This document shows positions 10,242-19,514 of a DNA stretch of 64,000 nucleotides, in pieces. The translations under genes and the position numbers were made by a program. The DNA is from Pseudorhodobacter wandonensis (lineage in GTDB: Bacteria > Pseudomonadota > Alphaproteobacteria > Rhodobacterales > Rhodobacteraceae), in the NCBI RefSeq assembly GCF_001202035.1, contig NZ_LGHT01000038.1:1-64000 (forward strand). The letters are read 5' to 3'. Below the pieces are notes generated by a model that saw nothing but the letters and a program-made list of their open reading frames with translations, did not search any database and was not told the origin of the DNA. Positions within the stretch are counted from its first letter, which is position 1. Every line of letters begins with the position of its first letter.

Positions 10242-10317
10242 TTGATAAATATGAGGCGGCAATCCGAAGCGGCGACTGCAGAACCAAAGCCTTAATCGAG
10301 GGCCCGTTTTGGGCTTA

Positions 10318-10479
10318 TTCTGTTGAAAAACTCACATATTCGTCCGAACGGGCCAGATCAGTAGAATATCTTCCTTCAAAGACTGAATTTTGTTAACAAC
10401 GTTTGCCAATTGGCCTTTAATGAAAACGACGCTCCATGTTTTCGAGGCACTTTTTGCGTGGCTGAGTTTTTCAGAACAG
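10318..10479. repeat. Inverted repeat pair resembling a small transposon remnant
   Basis: The sequence ctgttgaaaaactca at 10320-10334 recurs inverted as tgagtttttcagaacag at 10463-10479, with a two-base difference and about 130 bp between them. CTGTTGAAAAA-type ends are common in several IS families. No ORF lies between the arms, so a MITE-like element or an IS ghost is possible. Nothing else gene-like is visible in 10242-10492. Confidence 0.4.
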
Positions 10480-10492
10480 GCTCGTATCTGCC

Positions 10493-10800
10493 TTACGACA
10501 GGGCAGAAATAAAGCGCGCTGTGACCGTAGCCTCAACGTCACCTTTACGTGATCGCGCCTTGAGGTTTTGCACTTGCGGAGAATGACCGCTCTCCTGAAA
10601 GTTTTTCGATGTGAGCCGCGGCACGACGTTGGCGACCATTAGATGGCGGCCCACGTTGACAAACCTCGGAAGGAGGAAGCCGCGGGGGTATGCAGGCTCT
10701 AAGATGCGGTGAATCAGGTTTTCTAATTTTGTGCGGTTGATGTTGTAGAGCTCGTAGGTTGCGATAACTTCGACATTGGCCATTAGGAAGGTAGGCTGGA
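10493..10800 (-). pseudogene. Decayed GIY-YIG/Mug113-type nuclease gene, C-terminal remnant
   Basis: The minus-strand translation contains LMANVEVIATYELYNINRTK followed by LENLIHRILEPA, which matches the conserved C-terminal block of the T5orf172/Mug113 GIY-YIG proteins common in Rhodobacteraceae (VEVxATY...NINRxKLENLIHR). The catalytic N-terminal part (YVIR and KIGVT motifs) is not recognisable, and after the block the similarity fades (PRGFLLPRFV replaces the usual PREWFLVPL). The open frame runs to 10945, but the upstream part has no matching domain. I read it as a pseudogene at the island edge. Confidence 0.5.
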
Positions 10801-10918
10801 GTGAGCCTTGCAGAACGTGGATATTTGAGTTCTGGCGTGAGGCAGTTTCGCGCTGGGCGACTTTGTTGATTAGAGCCGGTGAAATGCGATTCCCTTGCGG
10901 CCTGTTTCGGCGCAATCC

Positions 10919-10937
10919 GTTACCCCAAACGTTACCC
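10919..10937. repeat. Paired GTTACCC repeat, left copy
   Basis: GTTACCC occurs twice with a 12-bp period (10919-10925 and 10931-10937). The same arrangement recurs at 11088-11106 on the other side of the tRNA-Asn fragment. Possible arm-type integrase or excisionase binding sites. Confidence 0.5.
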
Positions 10938-11003
10938 TTGGCCAAAAATAACCAAGCCCGCTTAGAGTGGGTGAAGCTAAGTTATTGCTTACTTGGTGAT
11001 TTT

Positions 11004-11050
11004 TGGCTCCGGCGGTAGGGATCGAACCTACGACCAATTGATTAACAGTC
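11004..11050 (-). other. tRNA-Asn 3' fragment, probable att site of an integrative element
   Basis: The minus strand reads GACTGTTAATCAATTGGTCG and continues through a T-arm (GTAGG-TTCGATC-CCTAC), the 3' acceptor strand and CCA. This is the anticodon loop (GTT, Asn) to the 3' end of a tRNA-Asn gene. The 5' half (acceptor 5' strand, D-arm) is absent: upstream DNA reads tataagatat instead. Such 3' tRNA pieces are the duplicated crossover core left by tyrosine integrases. The fragment lies exactly between the accessory region on the left and core genes on the right. Confidence 0.8.
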
Positions 11051-11087
11051 ATATCTTATACCGACCCTCCGCCTTGCAGAGACATCT

Positions 11088-11106
11088 GTTACCCTAATTG
11101 TTACCC
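11088..11106. repeat. Paired GTTACCC repeat, right copy
   Basis: GTTACCC occurs at 11088-11094 and 11100-11106, again with a 12-bp period, 38 bp beyond the tRNA-Asn fragment. The spacer differs from the left copy (taatt against caaac), so the motif rather than the whole segment is conserved. Confidence 0.5.
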
Positions 11107-11163
11107 TGAGTAAATTTTCGGCTGTCGCGCTGGGCCTGATGCGTCATAGTTCATTGTTTTATT

Positions 11164-11240
11164 TGGTCGGAGCGAGAGGATTCGAACCTCCGACCCCCTG
11201 CTCCCGAAGCAGGTGCGCTACCAGGCTGCGCTACGCTCCG
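11164..11240 (-). tRNA. tRNA-Pro (anticodon CGG)
   Basis: A 77-nt cloverleaf is readable: acceptor CGGAGCG pairs with CGCTCCG, the anticodon arm has loop TTCGGGA with anticodon CGG, the T-loop is TTCGAAT, and CCA is encoded. This is the first core-genome feature to the right of the island edge. Confidence 0.96.
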
Positions 11241-11330
11241 ACCGATGGCCGAGACATAGGCCCAACGTGCTGAATTTGCAAGTGGTTATGCCGCCGATAC
11301 TGGGCAAAAAAATTGCCTATTTTGCCGTTT

Positions 11331-12278
11331 TCAGCGCCGCAACAACAGGCTGATGCGCGGCAGGATGCCGGTTTCATGGCGGGTGCGTGATTGCAGAACC
11401 GGGTTGTTCTTCGACACCTTTCCGCGGCTTTCACGCAGCACGATATAAAGCCCGCTGCACATGATAACCGCCGCGCCTATCAGGGTCAGCTGATCTGGCA
11501 TTTCCTTGAAAATCAGGAAACCAAAGATCGTGGCCCAGATCATCTGGCTGTATTGCATCGGTGCCACGATCACCGCCTCGGCTGATCTGTAGGCGCTGAT
11601 GACAAACAGGCTGGCGACAATACCAAAGGCGGCAATAATGCCGACCATGCCCAAATGCTCGATCGGCATGGGCTTGTAAACAAAGGGCAAAATAGCCCCC
11701 ATGACGACAAAGTTTGCGAGCATCGGAAACAACAGCAATACAACCGACCGTTCTTCCTGACCGATCTTGCGCACGATAACCGATGCGAGCGACGAGAACA
11801 CCGCTGCGGCCAGTGCTGCAGCATGGCCTAGGCCAAGCTCGGCGCCGGAGGGGCGTAGAACGATCAGCACACCGGCAAGGCCGACGCAGATTGCCAAGCC
11901 GCGACGAATGCCCACCTTTTCGCCCAAAATGGGAATCGCGAGTAGCGTGATAAGCAGCGGAGTCGCAAAGAGAATTGCGTAGGTTTGCGCCATCGGCAGC
12001 ACCGAAAACGCGTAGAAAGCCGAAGCGCCGGTGATCAAAGTTGACACAGTGCGAACCAGTGTCCACCACGGGTGGCGCGGGCGTAAATTGCCATCACTGC
12101 GGTCGCTAATTAGCATCATCGCGACCAGCGGAAAACTGAGCAAGCCCGAGAAAAAGATGATCTGAAATGCCGAATAATGCCCGCCCAGAAATTTTACAAA
12201 GACGTCATGGGTGGAATAAATAGCGAACGCGATCAGCGCCATGAGTGCGCCGCGCAGGTTGGATTTCACAATCGGCAT
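11331..12278 (-). CDS. DMT superfamily (EamA) transporter
   Basis: This 315-aa inner-membrane protein has about ten hydrophobic helices arranged as two EamA repeats (first from GALMALIAFAIYSTHDVFVK, second from about LGHAAALAAAVFSSLASVIV). EamA proteins export metabolites or drugs; the substrate cannot be told from sequence. I chose ATG 12278 (MPIVKSNLRG) because the longer frame to 12347 adds a polar, non-family leader. It is a single minus-strand gene between tRNA-Pro and the leuB terminator. A second EamA gene is at 26586-27506. Confidence 0.88.
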   Translation of the reverse strand: MPIVKSNLRGALMALIAFAIYSTHDVFVKFLGGHYSAFQIIFFSGLLSFPLVAMMLISDRSDGNLRPRHPWWTLVRTVSTLITGASAFYAFSVLPMAQTYAILFATPLLITLLAIPILGEKVGIRRGLAICVGLAGVLIVLRPSGAELGLGHAAALAAAVFSSLASVIVRKIGQEERSVVLLLFPMLANFVVMGAILPFVYKPMPIEHLGMVGIIAAFGIVASLFVISAYRSAEAVIVAPMQYSQMIWATIFGFLIFKEMPDQLTLIGAAVIMCSGLYIVLRESRGKVSKNNPVLQSRTRHETGILPRISLLLRR

Positions 12279-12437
12279 CTTTGATCTCGGTTCATTCTGG
12301 ATTGCAAAAGTAGTGCGCCTGTTAGCGCTAATGCGCAAGTGCGACAAGGCAATTACCTTAGTCTTTTCCAGATTTTCGCTTCATTCCTGAAAGCGTTGGC
12401 GATGTCTCGCTTGTGGTGGAAGATGTGGACAGCAATG

Positions 12438-12466
12438 AAAAAAGGGGCGCTTGCGCACCCCTTTTC
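12438..12466 (-). terminator. Rho-independent terminator after leuB
   Basis: On the minus strand, AAAGGGGTGCGC and GCGCCCCTTT form a strong hairpin followed by TTTT, 24 nt beyond the leuB stop. Confidence 0.85.
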
Positions 12467-12489
12467 ACGTTTTATCCCAAGCGCGGGCC

Positions 12490-13599
12490 TTAGAGCGAGG
12501 CATCCAGCGCCGCGATGATCACATCACCCATTTGCGTGGTGCTGATCGGGGTGCCGCCTTCTTTGTCCATCAAATCGGCTGTACGGGCGCCATCGGCCAG
12601 CACTTTTTCAATCGCCTTTTCAACGCGCGTCGCCTCATCGCCCATATCGAACGAATAGCGCAGCGCCATCGCAAAGCTAAGGATACAGGCAATCGGGTTT
12701 GCCTTGCCTTGGCCGGCAATATCGGGGGCCGAGCCGTGCACCGGCTCGTACAGCGCCTTGGGGCGGCCATTGGCCTGCGGTGCACCAAGGCTGGCCGATG
12801 GCAACATGCCAAGGCTGCCTGTCAACATCGCCGCTGTATCGGACAGCACATCGCCGAACAGGTTGTCGGTGACGATAACGTCAAACTGCTTGGGCCAGCG
12901 GACCAGCTGCATCGCGCCGTTATCGGCATACATGTGGTGCAGCTCGACCTCGGGGTATTCATTGTCATGCACCCACTGCACTTCTTCGCGCCACAGAATA
13001 CCGGATTCCATGACGTTGGCCTTTTCCATCGAGTGGACCTTGTTGTTCCGGCGCTTGGCCAATTCAAACGCGGAACGCGCAACACGGCGGATTTCATTGG
13101 TGGTGTAGCGCTGGGTGTTGATGCCCACGCGGCCGCCTTCGTTATCAGGGAAAATCCCGCGTGGTTCGCCGAAATACACGCCGCTCGTCAGTTCGCGCAC
13201 GATCATGATGTCCAGACCGGCGATGATGTCTTTTTTCAAACTGGAAAAATCGGCCAAAGCATCAAAGCATTGGGCAGGGCGCAGGTTGGAAAACAGGTCC
13301 ATTTCCTTGCGCAGGCGCAGCAAGCCGCGCTCGGGCTTTACGCTGAAATCAAGGTTGTCATATTTCGGGCCACCGACGGCGCCCAGCAGAACAGCGTCAA
13401 CCTCCATAGCGCGGGCCATTGTTTTGTCATGCAGCGGGGTGCCGTGCTGATCATAGGCGCAACCGCCGACCAGATCTTCGGACACATCGAAATGCACGCC
13501 GCGTTTGTCACCAAACCACGCGATGATCTTTTTGACCTCGGTCATGACTTCGGGGCCGATGCCGTCACCGGCGAGGATAAGAAGGGAAGGGTTGGCCAA
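12490..13599 (-). CDS. leuB: 3-isopropylmalate dehydrogenase
   Basis: This 369-aa enzyme oxidises and decarboxylates 3-isopropylmalate to 2-oxoisocaproate with NAD in leucine synthesis. Family features include the N-terminus [20 protein letters not shown], the catalytic Tyr/Lys region ([16 protein letters not shown]), and the nucleotide-binding [14 protein letters not shown] segment. I chose the TTG at 13599 (LANPSLLIL): AGGAG sits at 13606-13610, at ideal spacing, and the length then matches the usual 368-370 aa. The in-frame ATG at 13614 overlaps the SD. It lies downstream of a membrane protein and leuD/leuC on the same strand. Confidence 0.95.
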   Translation of the reverse strand: MANPSLLILAGDGIGPEVMTEVKKIIAWFGDKRGVHFDVSEDLVGGCAYDQHGTPLHDKTMARAMEVDAVLLGAVGGPKYDNLDFSVKPERGLLRLRKEMDLFSNLRPAQCFDALADFSSLKKDIIAGLDIMIVRELTSGVYFGEPRGIFPDNEGGRVGINTQRYTTNEIRRVARSAFELAKRRNNKVHSMEKANVMESGILWREEVQWVHDNEYPEVELHHMYADNGAMQLVRWPKQFDVIVTDNLFGDVLSDTAAMLTGSLGMLPSASLGAPQANGRPKALYEPVHGSAPDIAGQGKANPIACILSFAMALRYSFDMGDEATRVEKAIEKVLADGARTADLMDKEGGTPISTTQMGDVIIAALDASL

Positions 13600-13674
13600 G
13601 GAACGCTCCTGCATTTTAAGGAAAATGATTGGGGTTTGCGTAGCGTTTTGGGCCGTGATGGTCAAGGCAGCGGC

Positions 13675-14740
13675 TTAGGGCAAAGCAATATCAACCCAGA
13701 CAGGCCGGTGGTGCGAGGCAAGGGCTACGGTTTCGGCGTTTGCCGCCGAAGGGGCGGGCCAGACCACGCCCGCATCCAACACGCGCAAGTCCGAAGACGG
13801 CAAGACGAAGTCTACCCGCAAGCCGCCGAAATCATAAAGCACGGTATCAAGCGTGGGGTTGCCCCTATGGTTAGGCTCTGCGCGGTTGTGGGTGCCTTTG
13901 GGGGTGGGGTCTTGCAGGCGCGGATCGGCAAGCAAGGCCTGCATTGCCCCTGTGCGGCCATCGCCGTCAATCGGGTCAAGCTTGGATTCGCCCAACAGGA
14001 TGAAGGGGTTGCTGGGGGCAGGCATCGGCAGGGTGCCATTTAGCAGCGCCACCCAAAACGCCGCCTCATCATGGTTGCGGCGGCCGTTGCGATCTGTGGG
14101 GCCATCGAACACGGGCGGCGTGGCGTGCCAGATCAGCAGGTGCAGCGCTGTGCCGTCGGGCAGGGTGACGGGCAGATCAGTGGGCATTGCTGGACAGGCG
14201 TAGAACAGGCTTGACAGCCGCGGGCAGGCTGTCGGCGATCAGGTTTCCCGGTAAATCTTGCCACAGAAAGTCGCTAAAATCGCGAAAGCCGGTTGTATCA
14301 ATCGGCAATCGAGACAGGACGGCCAGCCCGCCCTGGCCAGAAAACATGCCAAAGCCTTGGGCATCGGCGGGGCCACCCAGTCGGCCATCGCCATCGAGAT
14401 CAAGTCCGGAGGGCATGCCGGTATTGGGCAGCGACGCGAAACGGAAGGGGTAAGGCGCACCTGCTTTGGCCAAGGCATCGGCCAGTGCGGTCAGCGCGAC
14501 CAGATCATAGTCATAGTCAAAGGCGGTCAGCACCAGCACATCGGCATTCAGGTCGGCCAATGTGGTGACGACGGCAGCAATCTGTTTGTCGTTGCCCGAT
14601 AGTATATCGTGCAGCAAAATCCCCGGCCCTTTGCGGCTGAGGTCTGGATTGAAGGTGGCGATCCGAATGGTATCAGGCTGTTGGGCAAAGCAGGGCAAAG
14701 CCAGAACAAGAAAGCAAGCAAGCGCCAAGCGGGCAATCAC
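13675..14740 (-). pseudogene. Endonuclease/exonuclease/phosphatase family protein, frameshifted
   Basis: Two overlapping frames encode one protein. The 5' frame (14177-14740) starts with a signal peptide (MIARLALACFLVLALPCFAQ) and the EEP entry DTIRIATFNPDLSRKGPG, then stops at 14177. The 3' frame (13675-14187) continues with LPVTLPDGTALHLLIWHATP, NGRRNHDEAAFW, ILLGESKLDPIDGDGRTGAM (metal-binding Asp) and SSDLRVLDAGVVWP. The expected join is ...NAH-(W)-DLPV; a two-base loss (or one-base gain) near 14178 breaks it. The protein would be a secreted Mg-dependent phosphodiesterase-type enzyme. It could be a real inactivation or a sequencing/assembly error. Its start overlaps the stop of the upstream membrane gene (ATGA at 14737-14740). 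Confidence 0.85.
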
Positions 14741-15633
14741 GCTGGGAAATACCCCGGCACGGCTTGTTCGGCATTGCGGTCACGCTTGCTGCGGATCATG
14801 CCGGCGATACGGGTCATGGCAATGCCGCGCATGAACAAAGATGCCGGAAGGAAGGCCCATATCGCGATTAACCATACCAAAGTTGGCGCGTAATGCAGAT
14901 CAATGGCGCCTAAACCCATGCCGCCAAACTTGACCACTGCCGGAATAAGGAACGGGAGCAAGAAACCCAGCGCAAGGTTGAAACGGGCATCGCGTTCCAG
15001 ACGCACCACCACGTCGCCACCGGCTGTGGGGTCAAACATCGGCAGATTGGTCCACACATTGAAAGCACCGTTTTGCGTCGGCCAATCATAAATCCGTAGC
15101 AGCAGCGAAAAGATAGCCAGAGCGATGATCGAAGAAAGATAGGCCACACCGGCTGCCGAGCGCACCATCAGCATGTGGTTGCGCGTGCTGTCATCAGCCA
15201 GAGTCAACGTGATCAGGCGTACAGGAGAATACGGAAAATCAAGCGCTTGGCCGACCAATAGGCCAACAGCCTCAAACAACCGGGCAAGGGTTGAGGGCGC
15301 TATCTGGCTGCGTGACATGATTGACAGGAAAAATACGATGACAAGCAGCATCAAAAAGCGCGTGCGGTTATAGGGCGGCGCATCGCGAAACTCTATCAGG
15401 CCGGGGTAGGCTGCGTTGTATTCGACAAAGGTAAGAATGCCTGCAAACAATGCGACAAGGGCGACCATCTGTTTACCGTCGGCGGTAACGCCCGGCAACA
15501 ATACCGACGGCGTTGTGATCAGTACCATAATCATAAAGGCACGCACGAGCGCACCTGTGAATCTTGAAAGCACTGCTGCTCTACCCTCATTTAGGGTAGG
15601 AGCGATACGAAGCCGCCCCTTTATCCCTGTCAT
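14737..15633 (-). CDS. Conserved membrane protein between leuD and leuB
   Basis: This roughly 298-aa integral membrane protein has six or more hydrophobic helices (for example ALVRAFMIMVLITTPSVLLP, MLLVIVFFLSIM, GVAYLSSIIALAIFSLLLRI, LALGFLLPFLIPAVVKFG). I know similar unnamed proteins next to leu genes in Rhodobacteraceae; no function is established. The frame extends to 15726, but the added leader is a basic repeat (KAIRHKIKAARHK), so I chose ATG 15633 (MTGIKGRLRIAP). The SD is weak at either start. It overlaps the downstream EEP gene by ATGA, so the two form an operon. Confidence 0.75.
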   Translation of the reverse strand: MTGIKGRLRIAPTLNEGRAAVLSRFTGALVRAFMIMVLITTPSVLLPGVTADGKQMVALVALFAGILTFVEYNAAYPGLIEFRDAPPYNRTRFLMLLVIVFFLSIMSRSQIAPSTLARLFEAVGLLVGQALDFPYSPVRLITLTLADDSTRNHMLMVRSAAGVAYLSSIIALAIFSLLLRIYDWPTQNGAFNVWTNLPMFDPTAGGDVVVRLERDARFNLALGFLLPFLIPAVVKFGGMGLGAIDLHYAPTLVWLIAIWAFLPASLFMRGIAMTRIAGMIRSKRDRNAEQAVPGYFPA

Positions 15634-15802
15634 TTTCCGCACTTTGTGGCGGGCTGCCTTAATCTTGTGGCGGATTGCCTTAATCTTGCCCAAATTGTGC
15701 CTTCTTTCGGATTCCCTAGCAACCATTGCTTAGAGCAAACCAAAGATTTGTGGCATATTAGGGGAAAATGTGTCGCTAGATTGCATCAAATTGTGGTTAA
15801 AA

Positions 15803-15829
15803 TAAGGGCCGCCGGTGGGGCGGCCCTAT
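15803..15829 (-). terminator. Rho-independent terminator after leuD
   Basis: AGGGCCGCC and GGGCGGCCCT form a GC-rich hairpin that is followed on the minus strand by TTATTTT, about 22 nt past the leuD stop. It separates leuCD from the membrane protein/EEP unit. Confidence 0.85.
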
Positions 15830-15850
15830 ATGTTGTGTGTAGTGGGGGTG

Positions 15851-16456
15851 TTAGACCCAAGGGCGCAGTGCTGCGGCCTTGGATTCATAGCTGTCAATAT
15901 TTGCGGCTTTTTCCATTGTCAGGCCGATATCGTCCAAGCCATTCATCAAACAATGCTTTTTAAAGGCGTCCACTTCGAAGGCAAAGCTTTGGCCATCAGA
16001 GGTGGTGACCGTCTGGTTTTCGAGGTCAACGGTCATACGGGCATTTTCGCCGCGCCGTGCATCGTCCATCAAAGTATCGACAACCTCTTGCGGCATCACG
16101 ATTGGCAAGATGCCGTTCTTGAAGCAGTTGTTATAAAAGATGTCGGCAAAGCTGGTCGCGATGACCGAGCGGATGCCGAAATCCAGCAAAGCCCAAGGTG
16201 CGTGCTCGCGCGACGAACCGCAGCCAAAGTTATCGCCTGCGACGATAATTTCAGCTTTGCGATAGGCTGGCTGGTTCAGCACAAAGCTTTCAATCTCGGT
16301 CCCATCTTGGTTGAACCGCATTTCATCAAACAGGTTCGCGCCAAGGCCCGACCGTTTGATGGTTTTCAGGAACTGCTTTGGAATGATCATATCGGTGTCG
16401 ATATTGACCAGTGGCATAGGGGCCGCAACCCCGGTGATTTTGGTGAACTTATCCAT
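15851..16456 (-). CDS. leuD: 3-isopropylmalate dehydratase small subunit
   Basis: This 201-aa small subunit of isopropylmalate isomerase begins [20 protein letters not shown] and carries the swivelling-domain motif [20 protein letters not shown] that completes the active site of LeuC. With LeuC it converts 2-isopropylmalate to 3-isopropylmalate. The length is normal. It starts 12 nt after the leuC stop, in the same operon, and is followed by a terminator. Confidence 0.97.
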   Translation of the reverse strand: MDKFTKITGVAAPMPLVNIDTDMIIPKQFLKTIKRSGLGANLFDEMRFNQDGTEIESFVLNQPAYRKAEIIVAGDNFGCGSSREHAPWALLDFGIRSVIATSFADIFYNNCFKNGILPIVMPQEVVDTLMDDARRGENARMTVDLENQTVTTSDGQSFAFEVDAFKKHCLMNGLDDIGLTMEKAANIDSYESKAAALRPWV

Positions 16457-16467
16457 ATGCCCAGTCC

Positions 16468-17886
16468 TTATGCGTGCTCAATCGCGAAATCGCGGATGTC
16501 GGTCAGGTGACCGGTGATAGCGGCGGCAGCGGCCATTGCCGGCGACAGCAGGTGTGTGCGGCCACCACGGCCTTGGCGGCCTTCAAAGTTGCGGTTCGAT
16601 GTTGCGGCGCAACGCTCGCCCGGTGCCAATTGGTCGGGGTTCATCGCCAAGCACATCGAGCAGCCCGCCAGACGCCATTCAAAACCGGCGTCCATAAAGA
16701 TCTGTGCCAGACCTTCTTCCTCGGCCTGTGCGCGCACAAGACCCGAGCCGGGAACAACCATCGCCCGCATCCCGTCCTTGATCTTTTTGCCTTTCAGCAC
16801 GGCGGCGGCAGCGCGCAAGTCTTCGATCCGGCCATTGGTGCAAGAGCCGATGAACACAGTGTCGATCTTGATGTCGGTCAGTTTCATCCCCGGTGTCAGG
16901 CCCATGTAATCCAGCGAACGCTGTGCAGCCTCGACTTTGCCGCCTTTGAAATCTGAGGCAGCAGGCACGGTTGCCGTGATCGGCAACACGTCTTCGGGGC
17001 TGGTGCCCCATGTCACGACGGGGGCAATATCTTCGCCTTTGATCGTGATAACCTTGTCGAAATGCGCGCCTTCATCGGTGAACAGCGTTTTCCAATAGGC
17101 CAGCGCTGCCTCCCATGCTGCACCTTTCGGTGCGTGCGGGCGGCCCATGCAATAGGCAAAGGTTTTCTCATCCGGTGCGATCAGGCCTGCGCGCGCGCCG
17201 CCCTCAATCGCCATGTTGCAGACGGTCATGCGGCCTTCCATCGAAAGCTCACGAATGGCTTGGCCACAATATTCAATCACATAACCGGTGCCGCCAGCGG
17301 TGCCGGTTTCACCAATCACCGACAAGGTGATGTCTTTGGCGGTGACGCCGGGGCGCAAGCTGCCAGTGATTTCGACCTTGAAGTTCTTGGCCTTGCGCTG
17401 GATCAGCGTCTGGGTGGCCAAAACATGTTCAACCTCGGATGTGCCGATGCCGTGGGCCAATGAGCCGAACGCGCCATGGGTGGCGGTGTGGCTGTCGCCG
17501 CAGACAACTGTCATGCCGGGCAAGGTCCAGCCTTGTTCTGGGCCGACGATATGCACGATGCCTTGTCGCACGTCAGACACAGGATAGTAGTGCAGGCCGA
17601 ATTCGGTCGCGTTTTTATCCAAAGCTTCAACCTGAATGCGGCTGTCTTCGGTCATGGTTTTTGCGTTTGCGCGGTCCAGCGTGGTGGGGACGTTGTGATC
17701 TGGCACGGCGATGGTTTTTTCCGGTGCGCGCACTTTGCGGCCGGTCATGCGCAAACCTTCAAACGCCTGCGGGCTGGTGACTTCATGCACCAAATGGCGG
17801 TCGATATACAGCAGGCAGGTGCCGTCTTCGGCTTGGTCGACGACATGGTCGTCCCAGATTTTATCGTAAAGGGTACGAGCGGTCAT
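16468..17886 (-). CDS. leuC: 3-isopropylmalate dehydratase large subunit
   Basis: This 472-aa aconitase-family protein starts [20 protein letters not shown]. The [4Fe-4S] cysteines are in [16 protein letters not shown] and in [17 protein letters not shown]; substrate-binding segments include [14 protein letters not shown]. It is the first gene of leuCD. The ATG at 17886 is preceded by a purine stretch (GAGAG). Intergenic 17887-18163 holds no recognisable leader peptide or attenuator. Confidence 0.97.
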   Translation of the reverse strand: MTARTLYDKIWDDHVVDQAEDGTCLLYIDRHLVHEVTSPQAFEGLRMTGRKVRAPEKTIAVPDHNVPTTLDRANAKTMTEDSRIQVEALDKNATEFGLHYYPVSDVRQGIVHIVGPEQGWTLPGMTVVCGDSHTATHGAFGSLAHGIGTSEVEHVLATQTLIQRKAKNFKVEITGSLRPGVTAKDITLSVIGETGTAGGTGYVIEYCGQAIRELSMEGRMTVCNMAIEGGARAGLIAPDEKTFAYCMGRPHAPKGAAWEAALAYWKTLFTDEGAHFDKVITIKGEDIAPVVTWGTSPEDVLPITATVPAASDFKGGKVEAAQRSLDYMGLTPGMKLTDIKIDTVFIGSCTNGRIEDLRAAAAVLKGKKIKDGMRAMVVPGSGLVRAQAEEEGLAQIFMDAGFEWRLAGCSMCLAMNPDQLAPGERCAATSNRNFEGRQGRGGRTHLLSPAMAAAAAITGHLTDIRDFAIEHA

Positions 17887-18163
17887 GGCTCAATCTCTCA
17901 TCTAGCTAAGGAAAAATACGTTGGGTCCGCGCGGGCCACGCCCGGCGGGTAGACATCAGGCCGCAGTCAAAGCCGGGCAAGCACAGAACGGCATTGGCCG
18001 TAAAACCGCCAAGGCAAGCGCGCGCGTTCATCAATGTCAAAAAATCGGATCATGGGTGGCGTTCTACGCCTTTCCGCGCGCGTGGGCAATAAGATTGGCA
18101 TCTGCCCCGTAGATAGATAAGCTGGCCTGAAACGCGCATTTCCAAAAGGGACACGCCAGACCT

Positions 18164-19510
18164 ATGGACCCACTTAGCCCGATCAATCCCGAAATCATCA
18201 ACGCAACGCAGGGGTTGTTTGCGCAGGCTGAAACCTTTGTGCTGTCGTTGCTGGTGCCCTGGCGCCTGTATCAGGTTGCGGGGATACTGGCGCTATTGGT
18301 GCTTGCATGGCTGATGCGCGGCTTTGTGTCAAAGCGGTTTATGGGTTGGGTGCGCGCGCAAGAAGGCATGTCAAAATGGCAATTGCGTTGGATGGTGACG
18401 ATTGATCGCAACCTGACGATGATGCTTTTTACAATCATGAACTGGGCAACCTTTTGGTTGTTGCGGCAAGTAACCTGGCCGTCACGCAGCCAATTGTTCG
18501 AGGTGTCGGGCACGATCGGGTTGCTGCTATTGTTTGTCAGCTTTGCGTCCAAACTGATCGGGAACCGCTTTTTGTCACGGGTGGTGGCTTGGGCTGCCGG
18601 ATTTTGGGTCGTTGCTGTTATTCTTGGGTTTGATACGGGCGTTTTGTCATTTCTGGACAGCTTGGCCGTTACCTTTGGCGATTTCCGGCTGTCGGCGCTG
18701 ACGGTTATCAAGGCGCTTGTTGTCACTGGCGGGTTGGTTGGTGGCGCGCGGCTGGTCACGCGCGGGGCCAGTAACCGCATTCGTCAGAACCCCGATATCA
18801 GCCCGTCTATGCAGGTTCTGGCAATCAAGGGCTTGCAGCTTTTCCTGTTTGGGGGGGCAATATTTATCGGGCTAAAGGCAGTAGGGTTTGATCTGACGGG
18901 TCTTGCCGTGCTGTCAGGTGCTATCGGTGTGGGCCTTGGCTTTGGCTTGCAAAAGGTTGTGTCGAACCTTGTATCGGGCATCATCATTCTGCTGGATAAA
19001 TCGATCAAGCCGGGGGATGTAATTTCACTGGGTGAGACCTTTGGCTGGATTGAATCTTTGGGCGCCCGCTATGTCTCGGTCGTAACGCGAGACGGCAAGG
19101 AGTACTTGATTCCGAACGAAGACCTGATCACCGGCCAAGTGGTGAACTGGTCGCATTCGGATCAATTTGTTCGGCTGGACCTGTTCTTTGGTACCTCTTA
19201 CGGCGATGACCCGCATCTGGTGCGCAAGCTGGCGATTGAGGCCGCGGGCCGCGTGAACCGCGTTTTGAAAGACCGCCCCTCAGTGTGCCATATCGTTGGT
19301 TTTGGTGACAGCTCGGTCGATTATATCCTGCGTTTCTGGATTCAGGACCCGACCGAAGGCCTGACCAATATTCGCGGAAACGTCTATCTGGCGCTTTGGG
19401 ATATTTTCAAAGAGAACGGTGTGTCCATCCCCTTCCCGCAGCGCGAGGTGAAGCTATTGAATGCCGGTGAAAATGCCAAACAAGCGGCAATTTTGGCCGC
19501 ACAGGATTAG
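18164..19510 (+). CDS. MscS-family mechanosensitive ion channel
   Basis: This 448-aa inner-membrane protein has about four hydrophobic helices before the pore-lining helix, whose glycine/alanine-rich sequence is typical of MscS TM3 (SGAIGVGLGFGLQKVVSNLV). The beta domain follows (DKSIKPGDVISLGETFGWIE), then the C-terminal cytoplasmic vestibule. Such channels release solutes on hypo-osmotic shock. It is longer than E. coli MscS (286 aa) because of extra N-terminal helices. Monocistronic; its stop is four bases from the end of the convergent small gene. Confidence 0.93.
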   Translation: MDPLSPINPEIINATQGLFAQAETFVLSLLVPWRLYQVAGILALLVLAWLMRGFVSKRFMGWVRAQEGMSKWQLRWMVTIDRNLTMMLFTIMNWATFWLLRQVTWPSRSQLFEVSGTIGLLLLFVSFASKLIGNRFLSRVVAWAAGFWVVAVILGFDTGVLSFLDSLAVTFGDFRLSALTVIKALVVTGGLVGGARLVTRGASNRIRQNPDISPSMQVLAIKGLQLFLFGGAIFIGLKAVGFDLTGLAVLSGAIGVGLGFGLQKVVSNLVSGIIILLDKSIKPGDVISLGETFGWIESLGARYVSVVTRDGKEYLIPNEDLITGQVVNWSHSDQFVRLDLFFGTSYGDDPHLVRKLAIEAAGRVNRVLKDRPSVCHIVGFGDSSVDYILRFWIQDPTEGLTNIRGNVYLALWDIFKENGVSIPFPQREVKLLNAGENAKQAAILAAQD

Positions 19511-19514
19511 GAAC

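Noticed and set aside
12451-14043. Long plus-strand open frame of 530 aa over leuB
   Set aside because: It lies antisense to leuB and the EEP gene and has no family-like sequence; GC-rich antisense frames are common here.
17887-18163. Leucine leader/attenuator upstream of leuC
   Set aside because: No short Leu-rich ORF with alternative hairpins was seen.
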